DNA of 64,000 nt from Streptomyces chattanoogensis (lineage in GTDB: Bacteria > Actinomycetota > Actinomycetes > Streptomycetales > Streptomycetaceae): assembly GCF_001294335.1 (NCBI RefSeq), contig NZ_LGKG01000196.1, forward strand, positions 248,001 through 312,000. Reading direction: 5' to 3'. Made by a program: the position numbers and the translations under genes. Below the pieces are notes generated by a model, which worked only from the letters and a program-made list of their open reading frames with translations, searched no databases and was not told the DNA's origin. Of the stretch, positions 8,449 to 17,408 are shown one piece after another (position 1 is the stretch's first letter; each line of letters opens with the position of its first letter).

Positions 8449-9243
8449 CTACGTACGCTCCCCCGGCGAAGCGCCACCGTCCCTTGACGCCCCACCGGCC
8501 CGTCGCGCGCCACCGGCCCGCGGCACGCCCTCCGCCTCCGGCTTCTTCTCCCACGGATACCCCGGCCGGGCATGCGGGTCCCGGGCAGTGATCGCCGGAG
8601 TCTCCTCACCCACCGGGCCCCAGGAGTACAGCCCGTCCGCCGCGGCCGCCTTCGCCGTCGGCTCACCCGCCGGATCCGACGCCGATTCCGGCACCGGCTC
8701 CCGCGTCCAGTGGCGCAGCGCACCCGCCTCGACATCGATCTGGTCGCTCAGCGCCGCCAGGTCGTCGTCCGCGAACTTGCGGGCCCGGTCGCGGGCCGCC
8801 CAGCGCAGGGACTCCGCGGAGTGAGTGATCCGCTCCATGCGTTCGCGCAGGTCCGGAAGGCGAGCGGCGATGGTGGCGCGGTCGGGCTCGCGCTCCAGGC
8901 ACCTGAGCTCGTCGTCCAGCTCATGGCCATGGACGCTGAGGCGCTCGAAGAGGCCTGTCGACTCGGCGAGGGAGGCGTCGTCCGCCGAACCGGCGCGCAG
9001 CACCTCCTGCGTGGCGCGCATGGACGTACGCAGCGAGAGCCGCAGCTGTGCCAGCTCACCGACCACGCCCGGCTGGGCGAGCCGGCGGGCCCGCAGCCCG
9101 GTGTCCTCGACGGTGCGCCGGGCCTGGGCGACCGTGCGGTCCACCCCGCGTTTGGCCGCCTTGACTGCCTTGACCGTGACGAATATCCCGGCCGCGACGA
9201 ACAGCACGAAGAGCAGCGCGAAAATGGCGAGGGCTACTTCCAT
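8449..9243 (-). CDS. Membrane-anchored coiled-coil protein of unknown function
   Basis: The 264-residue protein starts with one uncleaved membrane helix (residues 2-27), followed by a basic stretch, a helical coiled-coil region to about residue 170 and a disordered tail with YSWGPVGEE and GYPWEKKPEAE. I do not recognise a named family; this layout is typical of a conserved actinomycete envelope protein. A well-spaced GGGGAGA precedes the ATG at 9243. The same ribosome-binding site and start are duplicated just upstream, which creates a 10-codon ORF overlapping the real start. It sits between leuS and degV. Confidence 0.7.
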   Translation of the reverse strand: MEVALAIFALLFVLFVAAGIFVTVKAVKAAKRGVDRTVAQARRTVEDTGLRARRLAQPGVVGELAQLRLSLRTSMRATQEVLRAGSADDASLAESTGLFERLSVHGHELDDELRCLEREPDRATIAARLPDLRERMERITHSAESLRWAARDRARKFADDDLAALSDQIDVEAGALRHWTREPVPESASDPAGEPTAKAAAADGLYSWGPVGEETPAITARDPHARPGYPWEKKPEAEGVPRAGGARRAGGASRDGGASPGERT

Positions 9244-9266
9244 GAGCTCTCCCCGGCGGTTTCCAT
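9234..9266 (-). CDS. Possible 10-codon upstream ORF overlapping the next start
   Basis: Reading METAGESSWK then TAG, it starts at the upstream copy of a duplicated GGGGAGAGCTCATG block and ends ten bases inside the downstream gene. It may tune translation of the downstream gene or be a neutral by-product of the duplication. Confidence 0.35.
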   Translation of the reverse strand: METAGESSWK

Positions 9267-9286
9267 GAGCTCTCCCCAGCGGTCTC
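9241..9286. repeat. Tandem duplication of a 23-base RBS-start block
   Basis: Two adjacent 23-base copies (9241-9263 and 9264-9286) differ at two positions. Each carries a purine-rich ribosome-binding site and an ATG in minus orientation. Confidence 0.8.
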
Positions 9287-9440
9287 GGCGCCGGTCCGTC
9301 CCCCGCGCCCCTTCCTCAACGGTAAACGGCGCGGGCAGGCCCGGGGTTCCCGCAGAACCCCCAACCTGCCCGTAGGGGAAATCCCTGATACAGCGGTCCA
9401 CGGCGCGCCCGGAGCGGTCCCCGGGCGCGCCGCCGGCCGG

Positions 9441-12329
9441 TTACGCCGGGACGATGTTCACCAGCTTCGGCGCCCGCACGATCACCTTCCGGATGCCCGC
9501 GCCGCCCAGCGCCGCGACCACTCCCGGGTCGGCCAGCGCGGCCGCCTCCAGGTCCGCGTCGGAGATCGTCGGGGCGACCTCCAGCCGGGCCTTGACCTTG
9601 CCCTTGACCTGCACGACGCAGGTCACGGTCTCGTCCACGACATACGCGGGGTCGGCGACCGGGAAGTCCGCGTGCACCACGGATTCGGTGTGGCCCAGCT
9701 TGCGCCACAGCTCCTCGGCGATGTGCGGGGCCAGCGGGGCGATCAGCAGGACCAGCCGCTCCGCGACCGTGCGGGGAATCGGGCCGCCCGCCTTCGTCAG
9801 GTGGTTGTTCAGCTCGGTCACCTTGGCGATGGCGGTGTTGAAGCGCAGGTTCGCCATGTCCTGGGTGACGCCGTCGATGGCCTTGTGCAGGGCGCGCAGG
9901 GTGGCCTCGTCCGCCTCGGTGTCGACGACGGTGACCTCGCCGGTCGCCTCGTCCACCACATTGCGCCACAGGCGCTGCAGCAGGCGGTACTGGCCGATGA
10001 CGGCCCGGGTGTCCCAGGGGCGGGACACGTCCAGCGGGCCCATCGCCATCTCGTACAGCCGCAGCGTGTCCGCGCCGTACTCGGCGCAGATCTCGTCCGG
10101 CGTGACGGCGTTCTTCAGGGACTTGCCCATCTTGCCCAGCAGCCGGGAGACCTTGCCGCCTTCGTAGTAGTACACGCCACCGTCGTGCTCCTCGACCTCC
10201 GCCGCCGGGACGGCGATGCCGCGGGCGTCCCGGTAGACGTACGCCTGGATCATGCCCTGGTTGTACAGCTTGTGGAACGGCTCGGCGGACGAGACGTGCC
10301 CCAGGTCGTGCAGCACCTTGGACCAGAAGCGGGCGTACAGCAGGTGCAGTACGGCGTGCTCGGCGCCGCCCACGTACAGGTCGACGCCGCCGTGCGGCTG
10401 CCCCTCGCGCGGCCCCATCCAGTACTGCTCGACGGCCGGGTCGACCAGCGCATCATTGTTGTTCGGGTCCAGGTAGCGCAGCTCGTACCAGCACGAACCC
10501 GCCCAGTTGGGCATGGTGTTGGTCTCGCGGCGGTACCGCTTGACGCCGTCGCCCAGGTCCAGCTCGACGTTGACCCAGTCCTCGTTGCGGGACAGCGGGG
10601 TCTCCGGCTGGGTGTCGGCGTCGTCCGCGTCGAAGGTGCGCGGCGAGTAGTCGTCGACCTCCGGCAGTTCCAGCGGCAGCATCGACTCGGGCAGCGCATG
10701 CGCCACGCCGTCCTCGTCGTAGACGATCGGGAACGGCTCGCCCCAGTAGCGCTGACGGCTGAACAGCCAGTCGCGCAGCCGGAAGTTGACGGTGCCCTCG
10801 CCGATGCCCTGGTCGGCCAGCCATGCCGTGATCCTGGCCTTGGCCTCGGTCACGCCCAGGCCGTCCAGCGAGATGGTGGTGTCGGACGAGTTGACGATCT
10901 TGGCGTCGTACGAGGAGAAGGCTTCGTCCCAGGTGGACGGGTCCGTGCCCCGGTCGTCGGACGGCTCGACGACACAGCGCATCGGCAGCTCGAAGGCGCG
11001 GGCGAAGGCGAAGTCGCGGCTGTCGTGCGCCGGGACGGCCATGATCGCGCCGGTGCCGTAGCCCATCAGGACGTAGTCGGCGATGAAGACCGGGACCCGC
11101 TCGCCGCTGACCGGGTTGGTCGCAAAGGCGCCGGTGAAGACGCCGGTCTTGTCCTTGGCCTCGGCCTGGCGCTCGACATCCGACTTGGCGGCGGCCTGCT
11201 TGCGGTAGGCGGCGACGGCGTCGGCCGGGGTCGCATGACCGCCGGTCCATACGTCGTGGGTGCCCTCGGGCCAGGCGTCCGGGACGATGGAGGACGCGCC
11301 GTCGGCGCCCGAGACCAGGTCGTGCTCCGGGGCCAGCACCATGTACGTGGCGCCGAACAGGGTGTCCTGGCGGGTGGTGAAGACGGTGATCTTGTTGTCA
11401 CCCACCGGGAAGTCGACCCGGGCGCCCTCGGAGCGGCCGATCCAGTTGCGCTGCTGCAGCTTGATGGCCTCGGGCCAGTCCAGCGCGTCCAGGTCGTTCA
11501 GCAGCCGGTCGGCATAGGCGGTGATGCGCATGTTCCACTGGCGCAGCTTGGCCTTGAAGACGGGGTAGTTCCCGCGCTCGGAGCGGCCGTCGGCGGTGAC
11601 CTCCTCGTTGGCCAGCACGGTGCCCAGGCCGGGGCACCAGTTGACCGGTGCGTCCGAGGCGTACGCCAGGCGGTACTCGCCCAGGACGTTGGCGCGCTCC
11701 AGGGCGCTCAGCTCGCTCCAGGCGCGGCCGTCGGGGGTGGGGCGGGCGCCGGACTCGAACTGGGCGACCAGGGTGTCGATCGGACGCGCCGCGTCCGCCT
11801 CCGGGTCGTACCAGGAGTTGAAGATCTGCAGGAAGATCCACTGGGTCCACTTGTAGTACGCCGGGTCGATCGTCTCGACCGAGCGGCGCGGGTCGTGGCC
11901 CAGGCCCAGGCGGCGCAGCTGGCGCCGCATGTTGACGATGTTGGCCTCGGTGGAGACCCGCGGGTGGGTGCCGGTCTGGACGGCGTACTGCTCGGCGGGC
12001 AGGCCGAAGGCGTCGAAGCCCAGGGTGTGCAGGACGTTGTGGCCCGTCATGCGCAGGTGGCGGGCGTAGACGTCGGTGGCGATGAAGCCCAGCGGGTGGC
12101 CGACATGCAGTCCCGCACCCGACGGGTAGGGGAACATGTCCATGACGAACTTCTTGGGGCGGGCCACCCGGTCGGCGTCGCCGGCCAGCTCTCCTCCGGG
12201 GTTCGGGGCCTCGTAGGTCCCGTTCTCCTCCCAGAAGTCCTGCCAGCGTGCCTCGATGTCGGCGGCCAGCGCGGCCGTATAGCGGTGCGGCGCTGCCGTG
12301 GTCTCGGCAGCGTTGGTCGTCTCGCTCAT
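9441..12329 (-). CDS. leuS: Leucyl-tRNA synthetase
   Basis: The 962-residue class I synthetase charges tRNA-Leu. The HIGH-type motif is LHVGHPLGF near residue 73, an editing domain (CP1) fills about 300-500, and the KMSKS-type loop reads [10 protein letters not shown] near residue 731, the variant usual for actinobacterial LeuRS. The C-terminal anticodon and tRNA-binding domains are complete. The ATG at 12329 has GAGG three bases upstream and GGAG further up. The upstream leader carries a Leu-codon peptide and a terminator, so expression is probably controlled by leucyl-tRNA supply. The long plus-strand ORF antisense to this gene (9672-12473) is a GC-rich shadow. Confidence 0.98.
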   Translation of the reverse strand: MSETTNAAETTAAPHRYTAALAADIEARWQDFWEENGTYEAPNPGGELAGDADRVARPKKFVMDMFPYPSGAGLHVGHPLGFIATDVYARHLRMTGHNVLHTLGFDAFGLPAEQYAVQTGTHPRVSTEANIVNMRRQLRRLGLGHDPRRSVETIDPAYYKWTQWIFLQIFNSWYDPEADAARPIDTLVAQFESGARPTPDGRAWSELSALERANVLGEYRLAYASDAPVNWCPGLGTVLANEEVTADGRSERGNYPVFKAKLRQWNMRITAYADRLLNDLDALDWPEAIKLQQRNWIGRSEGARVDFPVGDNKITVFTTRQDTLFGATYMVLAPEHDLVSGADGASSIVPDAWPEGTHDVWTGGHATPADAVAAYRKQAAAKSDVERQAEAKDKTGVFTGAFATNPVSGERVPVFIADYVLMGYGTGAIMAVPAHDSRDFAFARAFELPMRCVVEPSDDRGTDPSTWDEAFSSYDAKIVNSSDTTISLDGLGVTEAKARITAWLADQGIGEGTVNFRLRDWLFSRQRYWGEPFPIVYDEDGVAHALPESMLPLELPEVDDYSPRTFDADDADTQPETPLSRNEDWVNVELDLGDGVKRYRRETNTMPNWAGSCWYELRYLDPNNNDALVDPAVEQYWMGPREGQPHGGVDLYVGGAEHAVLHLLYARFWSKVLHDLGHVSSAEPFHKLYNQGMIQAYVYRDARGIAVPAAEVEEHDGGVYYYEGGKVSRLLGKMGKSLKNAVTPDEICAEYGADTLRLYEMAMGPLDVSRPWDTRAVIGQYRLLQRLWRNVVDEATGEVTVVDTEADEATLRALHKAIDGVTQDMANLRFNTAIAKVTELNNHLTKAGGPIPRTVAERLVLLIAPLAPHIAEELWRKLGHTESVVHADFPVADPAYVVDETVTCVVQVKGKVKARLEVAPTISDADLEAAALADPGVVAALGGAGIRKVIVRAPKLVNIVPA

Positions 12330-12393
12330 CGTCCTCAAAGCTCCATCATTCGTCTCTGCCTGCGGCTGCTGCGACACGGCTTTCTGCGGAAAC

Positions 12394-12418
12394 AAAAATG
12401 CCCCTCGCACAGGAGGGG
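12394..12418 (-). terminator. Terminator-like hairpin in the leuS leader
   Basis: The stem CCCCTC/GAGGGG with loop CTGTGC is followed by CATTTTTG on the minus strand, 65 bases before the leuS start. In a leader this position fits an attenuator. Confidence 0.65.
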
Positions 12419-12420
12419 AC

Positions 12421-12484
12421 GCCGCGCCGACACCGACCCGGGCGGCCACAGCGGTAGACCCGGTCGGGACTGATTCAGCGCGGC
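12421..12484 (-). promoter_or_regulatory. Mutually exclusive pairings in the leuS leader (candidate attenuator)
   Basis: In the minus-strand RNA the segment GCCGCGC (12484-12478), at the end of the leader peptide, can pair perfectly with GCGCGGC (12427-12421) directly before the terminator stem. The alternative stem CCGACC (12467-12462) with GGTCGG (12438-12433) lies inside it. A ribosome stalled on the Leu codons would alter which pairs form. The pairing is seen by eye; no folding energy was computed. Confidence 0.5.
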
Positions 12485-12513
12485 CCGCTAAGCAGAAGGC
12501 GTACGGCACGCAT
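12475..12513 (-). CDS. Candidate leuS leader peptide with three Leu codons
   Basis: A 12-codon ORF reads [12 protein letters not shown] then TGA, with Leu codons CTT CTG CTT; CTT is rare in such GC-rich genomes, which would make translation sensitive to leucyl-tRNA. There is no Shine-Dalgarno sequence, but TACCCT at 12525-12520 fits a -10 element six bases before the A of ATG, so the message could be leaderless. The ORF is followed by alternative hairpins and a terminator-like hairpin before leuS. Known leader peptides of amino-acid operons have the same layout. The interpretation is inference from sequence only. Confidence 0.6.
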   Translation of the reverse strand: MRAVRLLLSGPR

Positions 12514-12519
12514 GGCGTC

Positions 12520-12525
12520 AGGGTA
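12520..12525 (-). promoter_or_regulatory. Candidate -10 element of the leuS leader
   Basis: TACCCT matches the actinobacterial TANNNT -10 pattern and lies six bases from the ATG of the leader ORF, as expected for a leaderless transcript. No convincing -35 hexamer is visible. Confidence 0.45.
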
Positions 12526-12538
12526 CCGCAGGGCGTAC

Positions 12539-12574
12539 GGGGCCCGCGCCGAGGATTCCCCCGGTGCGGGCCCC
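12539..12574. terminator. Hairpin terminator after the sedolisin gene
   Basis: GGGGCCCGCGCC pairs with GGTGCGGGCCCC around an 12-base loop, with one wobble. It lies between the sedolisin stop and the leuS leader and would insulate leuS from upstream transcription. Confidence 0.6.
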
Positions 12575-12613
12575 GCGCCCGTGCGCTCCCGTCTCAGGGA
12601 CGGCCGCAGTGCC

Positions 12614-14572
12614 TCATGGGCGGTAGGAGCTCACATATCCGGCACCCGGCGAGCCCACACCGGTGACGTCGTCGTAGCCGACGGCCGCCTTCAGCGAGCT
12701 GTCCTTGCCGAGGCTGCGCAGCGAGGTCGTGGTGCCCTTGCTGTCGTCGGCGCCGTTGACGTAGTCGACCCGGACGACCGCGAGGTCCCGGCCGGCACCC
12801 AGCGGGTGGTCGGTGACGTCGTGGTACGCGGCGGTGCCGTAACGCTGGTAGATGGCGGGATTGGCGAAGCCGATGGCCACCCCGTGCCGGGCCTGCTGGG
12901 CCAGCGCCTGGACGCCCGCGATCACCGGCGCCGCCAGGGACGTGCCGCCGATGCGGTACTCGTCGTAGCCGAGCTTTCCGTCCGGCAGGGTCTGGGTCTG
13001 GCCGACCAGGAATCCGGTGTTGGGGTCGGCGACCGCCGCGATGTCCGGAACCGTGCGCATGGCGCCCTTCAGGGCGACGGCGGAGAGGCTGTCCGGCACG
13101 ACCCCGCGCTGGTAGAAGGGCTGCGGCACGGTCTTGCTGACGCCACCGCCCGCGCCGCTGCTGAAGGCTCCCGGGAAGCCGGTCCAGTTCTCGCGGTCCG
13201 CCGACAGCGTCGCCTTCAGCGTGCCCCAGCCGGTCTCCCACTGGTACGCGTCACGCTTGCCGACGGCCAGAGAGGTGCCGCCGACCGCGGTCACCCAGGC
13301 GGAGTTCGCCGGGGTGTCCACCTGCTTGATGCCGGTGTGGGCGACCTCGTCACCGTTGTCACCGGAGGAGAAGTAGAAGCCGATGCCCTGGACGGCGCCC
13401 TGCTGGAAGAGCTGGTCGTACGCGGCGGCCACGTCCGGGGTCTCATTGGCCTCGATGTCGCCCCAGGAGTTGGAGACGATATCGGCGAGGTGCCCGTCGA
13501 CGATCTTGCCGAGCGAGTCGAGCAGATCGTCGTCCGCGCAGGAGGAGGCGCCGACGTAGACGATGTCGGAGTCGGGTGCGACCGCGTGGACGGCCTCCAC
13601 GTCGAGGGTCTCCTCGCCGTACCAGCCGGCCGCGTCGCACTCCTTGATGTGCGAGTACTTCTCGGGCAGCACCTGGGAGAGCTGGCCGGAGCGGTAGGCC
13701 GGGTCGCCGTTGCGGCCGGCGTACTTGCCCGCGTCGCGGGAGATGGTCGGCGAGGCGTAGGCGTCGGTGATCGCGACGGTGACGCCCTTGCCGGTCCAGT
13801 TCTTCGCCCCGTAGGCGGCGCGCAGCTGCTTGCCGGTGTATCCCTTGACCGCGTACGGCGCCTTGTGCCCGTAGGCCGACGGCAGGCCCCGGTCCGTACG
13901 GGAACCGTAGTACGAGGAGAACGGGCCGGAGTTACGGAAGACCGGGGACGGCGGCGGCAGCTGGGTGGAGTGGTGCCGGGCGAACCGCGGCGCGTTGTCC
14001 AGACCGGTGACCGTGAGCACCGCGTCGGCCAGGGAGGCGGGCGCGGAGGCGGTGGCCGACGGGGCGTGGTAAGTATGGCCGCTCTTGAGGTAGTTGTGCA
14101 GGTCGGTGGCGAAGGCGCGCTCGGCAGCGGCCGCGTCGCCCTTGACCGTGACATAGCGGTTGGTGGTGCCGGTGACCTTGAGGCCGGACTTCGTCAGCCA
14201 GTCGGTCACCTTGGTTATCTGGTCGCGCGTCGCTCCGTAGCGGGCGCGCACCTGGGCGGCGCTCAGATATTTCCCGTACGAGGCGGAGTGCGGGTCGGAC
14301 ACCGCCCTCGCGTAGCCCGCCAGGCCCTTGGCGTCGCGGCCGGCCAGATAGACGCGGGCGGTGATACCGGTGGAGTCGGCGGTGGCGCCCCGGTCGGTCT
14401 TGCTGGTGGCCCACAGCGGCTTGGTGCCCAGCAGCGCGTGCCGGCCGCCGTCGTGGCCCGCGGCGTCGGCCGCGGGTGCGCCGAGCGCGAGCGCACCGGC
14501 GACCAGCGGCAGCGCCGCCGCCCAGACCGGACCGGTGCGGACGCGCAGTGCTCTTGTGCGGCTTGATCTCAT
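12614..14572 (-). CDS. Secreted sedolisin (S53 family) serine carboxyl peptidase
   Basis: The 652-residue preproprotein has a signal peptide (arginines, then AAALPLVAGALALGAPAADA), a pro-kumamolisin domain to about residue 200 and a catalytic domain. The sedolisin triad is visible: Glu and Asp in EETLDVEAV, and Ser in GGTSLAAPVIAG; the oxyanion Asp is in NSWGDIE. C-terminal aspartates (YHDVTDHPLGAG, GYDDVTGVGSPGAG) match the calcium site. These enzymes are pepstatin-insensitive acid proteases that self-process. The ATG at 14572 has AGGGGG upstream. The gene stands alone with a terminator behind it. Its role is probably extracellular protein degradation. Confidence 0.93.
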   Translation of the reverse strand: MRSSRTRALRVRTGPVWAAALPLVAGALALGAPAADAAGHDGGRHALLGTKPLWATSKTDRGATADSTGITARVYLAGRDAKGLAGYARAVSDPHSASYGKYLSAAQVRARYGATRDQITKVTDWLTKSGLKVTGTTNRYVTVKGDAAAAERAFATDLHNYLKSGHTYHAPSATASAPASLADAVLTVTGLDNAPRFARHHSTQLPPPSPVFRNSGPFSSYYGSRTDRGLPSAYGHKAPYAVKGYTGKQLRAAYGAKNWTGKGVTVAITDAYASPTISRDAGKYAGRNGDPAYRSGQLSQVLPEKYSHIKECDAAGWYGEETLDVEAVHAVAPDSDIVYVGASSCADDDLLDSLGKIVDGHLADIVSNSWGDIEANETPDVAAAYDQLFQQGAVQGIGFYFSSGDNGDEVAHTGIKQVDTPANSAWVTAVGGTSLAVGKRDAYQWETGWGTLKATLSADRENWTGFPGAFSSGAGGGVSKTVPQPFYQRGVVPDSLSAVALKGAMRTVPDIAAVADPNTGFLVGQTQTLPDGKLGYDEYRIGGTSLAAPVIAGVQALAQQARHGVAIGFANPAIYQRYGTAAYHDVTDHPLGAGRDLAVVRVDYVNGADDSKGTTTSLRSLGKDSSLKAAVGYDDVTGVGSPGAGYVSSYRP

Positions 14573-14822
14573 GTAACCCCCTGGTGTGGTGACGGTCACG
14601 CGATCCGCCACTCTTTCGGTGATCTGTTCATGTCAGGGGCATGCGATCGCCAAGAAGAACCCAAGGAATGGCAAGGACTGCACCGGAACGGGCACGGAGA
14701 GGGCCCGGAAGGGGATCAGGAGGGGCAGCCAACTCGCTCGACACGGCGAGCCACTGACGGAGCACCAGGACAACCCGGGAGAAACTCCCCACCGTCAGGG
14801 CGGTACCGCCCCCTTATACACA

Positions 14823-14859
14823 ACAGAGCGGGTCGTCCGATTCGGACGACCCGCTCTGT
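14823..14859. terminator. Strong hairpin terminator after the first tRNA-Ala gene
   Basis: A perfect 16-base-pair stem beginning ACAGAGCGGGTCGTCC with a five-base loop follows the tRNA in its direction of transcription. Confidence 0.85.
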
Positions 14860-14865
14860 CTACTG

Positions 14866-14938
14866 TGGAGCTAAGGAGAATTGAACTCCTGACCTCCTGC
14901 ATGCCATGCAGGCGCTCTACCAACTGAGCTATAGCCCC
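14866..14938 (-). tRNA. tRNA-Ala (anticodon GGC), copy 1
   Basis: The 73-base minus-strand sequence folds as a cloverleaf. The acceptor arm is GGGGCTA with TAGCTCC (one G-T), the D arm is AGCTCAGTTGGTAGAGC, the anticodon loop is ATGGCAT with GGC at 34-36, and the T arm contains GTTCAATTC. The discriminator base is A and CCA is not encoded. It reads GCC (and GCT) alanine codons. It is base-for-base identical to the copy at 17336. Confidence 0.97.
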
Positions 14939-15090
14939 TTGCTGTGTTTCCGCCCGGTTTCCCGCTGCGGCATCGCCTACATTACACGGCCCTCCCGGGC
15001 TTTCGCCAAATCGTTCTGCCGGGGCCCCGCGGAGGGCGCCGCGGTACTGTCGACGAGCCGTGCCCGATTCGTCCTGGGGAGCCGTACGCC

Positions 15091-16425
15091 GTGACCGCGC
15101 TGGAGCTGGAACAGCCCACCGACCCCCACGGCACCGCCCCCGTACGGAGCCTCCTGCGGCGGCACCCGACCCTGGCGGCGGCCCTGGCCTGCGCGGCCTC
15201 CTTCACCGCCTTCTGGATCGCGCAGCGGCTCGCCCACGTGACCATGATCGACCTCATGGTCTACCGCGCCGAGGGCTGGACCGCCCGCAACGGCCGGGAC
15301 CTCTACGACATGGTGGCGACCTCCGCCAACCTCCCCAACACCTATCCCCCCTTCGCCGCGCTGCTCTTCACCCCGCTCACCCTCGTCGGCGTCCCGGCGA
15401 TGCGCACCCTCGCCACCGCCGGCAATCTCGCGCTGTTCGTCTGTGCCGTACACCTCTCGCTGCGCCTGGCCGGCCGGCCGCGACACCTCCCCCGGCCCGC
15501 GGCGGCGCTGGCGGTCTCCGCGCTGCTGGTGTGGGTGGAGCCGGTCTGGACGACCCTGCGCTACGGGCAGATAAACCTCCTGCTCGCCGTGCTGGTGCTG
15601 TGGGACCTGACCCGCAAGGAGACCAACCGCTGGGCGGGGGCCGGGATCGGCGTCGCGGCCGGCATCAAACTCACCCCGGCGCTGTTCGCCGTCTTCCTCG
15701 CGCTGGCCGGAGCCGTCCGCGCGGGGCGGCTGCTGCGCTCCGGTGCGGGGGCGCGCGCCGCCTGGAACCCCTGGCTGCGGCAGGCCGCCGTCGCCACCGT
15801 CACCTTCCTCGTCACCGCCCTCGCCGCGGCCCTCGTACTGCCGCGGGACTCGCACCGCTTCTGGACCGAGATCGTCTTCGCCGCCGACCGGGTCGGTGAG
15901 GTGGAGATCACGGCGAACCAGTCGCTGCGCGGCGTCCTCGCCCGGCTGCTGCACACCCACGAGACGGGCACGGCCTACGTCGTCGTGGCCGGTCTGACGA
16001 CCGTGCTCGGGCTGGCGCTGGCGGCCGGATCGCTGCTGCGCGGCGAGCGTGCCTGGGCCGCCGTCGCCTGCGGCGCGACCGCCCTGCTGGTCAGCCCGAT
16101 CTCCTGGTCGCACCACTGGGTGTGGGGCGTACCGATGCTGATCCTGTTCGGCTCCGAGGCGCTGCGCCGCAGCGGCCGGGCCGCCCGGCGCTGGTGGGTG
16201 ACGGCCTCGGTGACGGGCCTCGTGTTCTGCTCGTTCGCGCTGTGGTGGGTGCCGCACCGCTGGCACCGGCACGAGGAACTGCACCAGAACGGCGTCCAGA
16301 TGCTGCTCTCCGCTGTCTATCCGATCGCGGGGCTGGCGCTGCTCGCACTGGCCGCGGCCCGGCTGTGGCGGCTCGGTGAGCCCGGTGGGCGGGACCTTGG
16401 CATCCGCCCCGCCGACGGTGGGTGA
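15091..16425 (+). CDS. GT87-type (DUF2029) polyprenol-dependent mannosyltransferase
   Basis: The 444-residue integral membrane protein has about ten helices and features of the alpha-1,2-mannosyltransferase family that uses polyprenyl-phosphate-mannose: MIDLMVYRAEGWTARNG after the first helix, NTYPPFAALLFTP, RYGQINLLLAVLVLWDL, AAGIKLTPALFAVFL and SPISWSHHWVW. Members elongate phosphatidylinositol mannosides or related glycans on the outer membrane face. The GTG at 15091 has GGGGAG about nine bases upstream; the longer frame from 14944 starts inside the tRNA promoter region. The gene stands between two identical tRNA-Ala genes. The donor and acceptor are inferred from the family. Confidence 0.8.
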   Translation: MTALELEQPTDPHGTAPVRSLLRRHPTLAAALACAASFTAFWIAQRLAHVTMIDLMVYRAEGWTARNGRDLYDMVATSANLPNTYPPFAALLFTPLTLVGVPAMRTLATAGNLALFVCAVHLSLRLAGRPRHLPRPAAALAVSALLVWVEPVWTTLRYGQINLLLAVLVLWDLTRKETNRWAGAGIGVAAGIKLTPALFAVFLALAGAVRAGRLLRSGAGARAAWNPWLRQAAVATVTFLVTALAAALVLPRDSHRFWTEIVFAADRVGEVEITANQSLRGVLARLLHTHETGTAYVVVAGLTTVLGLALAAGSLLRGERAWAAVACGATALLVSPISWSHHWVWGVPMLILFGSEALRRSGRAARRWWVTASVTGLVFCSFALWWVPHRWHRHEELHQNGVQMLLSAVYPIAGLALLALAAARLWRLGEPGGRDLGIRPADGG

Positions 16426-16527
16426 ACCGGCCCCGCACACCTCGGAACTGACCGGCCGACGGGAGGCGTGACGCACCGGCGAACGGCGTCCGGCCGGCCG
16501 CGCCTTCCCCGGTCCGGGCAGCCGGTG

Positions 16528-16761
16528 TCAGGCCCTGGCGAAGGAGTAGAAGCGTTTCAGCGTGCAGTGCTCGTCCAGCAGCCGCCCGTAGATCGGCTCC
16601 CCGTCCAGTTCGCGGTAGGTCTCGATGGGGTCGCCCTTTATGACCAGAGCACGGGCGCATTCCTCGCACCAGTACTGGTAGTCGGAGTTGACCGGTTCCA
16701 TGTCACGGACGATGGGCGTACCGCTGCCGCACCAGTCGCATTTTCTGCTGTGAGCGCCCAT
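16528..16761 (-). CDS. Small zinc-binding protein of unknown function (CxxC pairs)
   Basis: The 77-residue protein has CDWCG near the start and CEEC in the middle, which together could form one zinc site, and no membrane segment. It lies three bases after the stop of another small zinc protein on the same strand, so the two are probably co-translated. I do not recognise a named family. Confidence 0.7.
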   Translation of the reverse strand: MGAHSRKCDWCGSGTPIVRDMEPVNSDYQYWCEECARALVIKGDPIETYRELDGEPIYGRLLDEHCTLKRFYSFARA

Positions 16762-16764
16762 TCG

Positions 16765-17013
16765 TCAGCTCCAACTGTGGCCGCAGGCCGTACAGACGAA
16801 GGAAATACCGCCATTGTCGCCCAGCACCTGGGCGACATGGGAGGAACCACACGAAGGACACTGCAAAGCGGAAGCGACCCTCCCTCGGCAGTGGGCGCCG
16901 TGACCGTCAACGGGGCAGGTGAAGCGGAGCGCGTATTCGGGCAGCCAGTCATATCCCTGCGCCTCGGCCAATTCGAGCAGGTCATTGACCTCCTCAAGAA
17001 TGCTTGTGGGCAT
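16765..17013 (-). CDS. Small zinc-ribbon protein of unknown function
   Basis: The 82-residue protein has CPVDGHGAHC followed by CPSC and CTAC, enough ligands for a zinc ribbon of the kind found in small nucleic-acid-associated proteins. The ATG at 17013 is preceded by AGGAG at good spacing; the longer frame upstream lacks support. It starts a two-gene unit with the next small zinc protein. The 280 bases between its start and the tRNA terminator at 17294 contain no recognisable gene. Confidence 0.7.
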   Translation of the reverse strand: MPTSILEEVNDLLELAEAQGYDWLPEYALRFTCPVDGHGAHCRGRVASALQCPSCGSSHVAQVLGDNGGISFVCTACGHSWS

Positions 17014-17293
17014 CGCGATCACTCCTCCCCTGGGCGCCGTCCGATTCTGCCACGGACTACCGACGGGGTCAGGCCCGCCTTTGCGCCGACCCGGTGACCG
17101 CGCCGAGAGCCGCCGCGCCCGCCCGGGTGAGCACCCTTCCTTGCGTACGGACGCCAAGAGGGCTTCCCCACCCTCGCGTTGGCCCGCGCGGGAGACATCG
17201 GCCATCTGCGGCCCGGCTCACAGGGCCGCGCGGAACTGCGACGAGGTCCGGTCATACGAGGACGCCGACCCGGTGACGACCGGGTAACGCGAA

Positions 17294-17325
17294 GATCCCG
17301 CCCCCTCACAGGAGGGGACGGGATC
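17294..17325. terminator. Hairpin terminator after the second tRNA-Ala gene
   Basis: GATCCCG pairs with CGGGATC and the inner CCCCTC with GAGGGG, about ten bases after the 3' end of the tRNA. Confidence 0.75.
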
Positions 17326-17335
17326 ATCCGGGCTG

Positions 17336-17408
17336 TGGAGCTAAGGAGAATTGAACTCCTGACCTCCTGCATGCCATGCAGGCGCTCTACCAACTGAGCT
17401 ATAGCCCC
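17336..17408 (-). tRNA. tRNA-Ala (anticodon GGC), copy 2
   Basis: It is identical over all 73 bases to the copy at 14866-14938, with the same GGC anticodon and no encoded CCA. The flanking sequences and terminators differ, so only the mature tRNA has been kept identical, as expected from gene conversion or selection. Confidence 0.97.

Noticed and set aside
9672..12473. 933-residue plus-strand ORF opposite leuS
   Set aside because: It is antisense to a fully conserved synthetase and has the Val/Leu/Gly/Arg-rich composition of GC-rich shadow frames.
14866..17408. Integrative element between two tRNA-Ala genes
   Set aside because: No integrase, excisionase or attachment repeat beyond the tRNA genes was seen, and both tRNA genes have different natural flanks.
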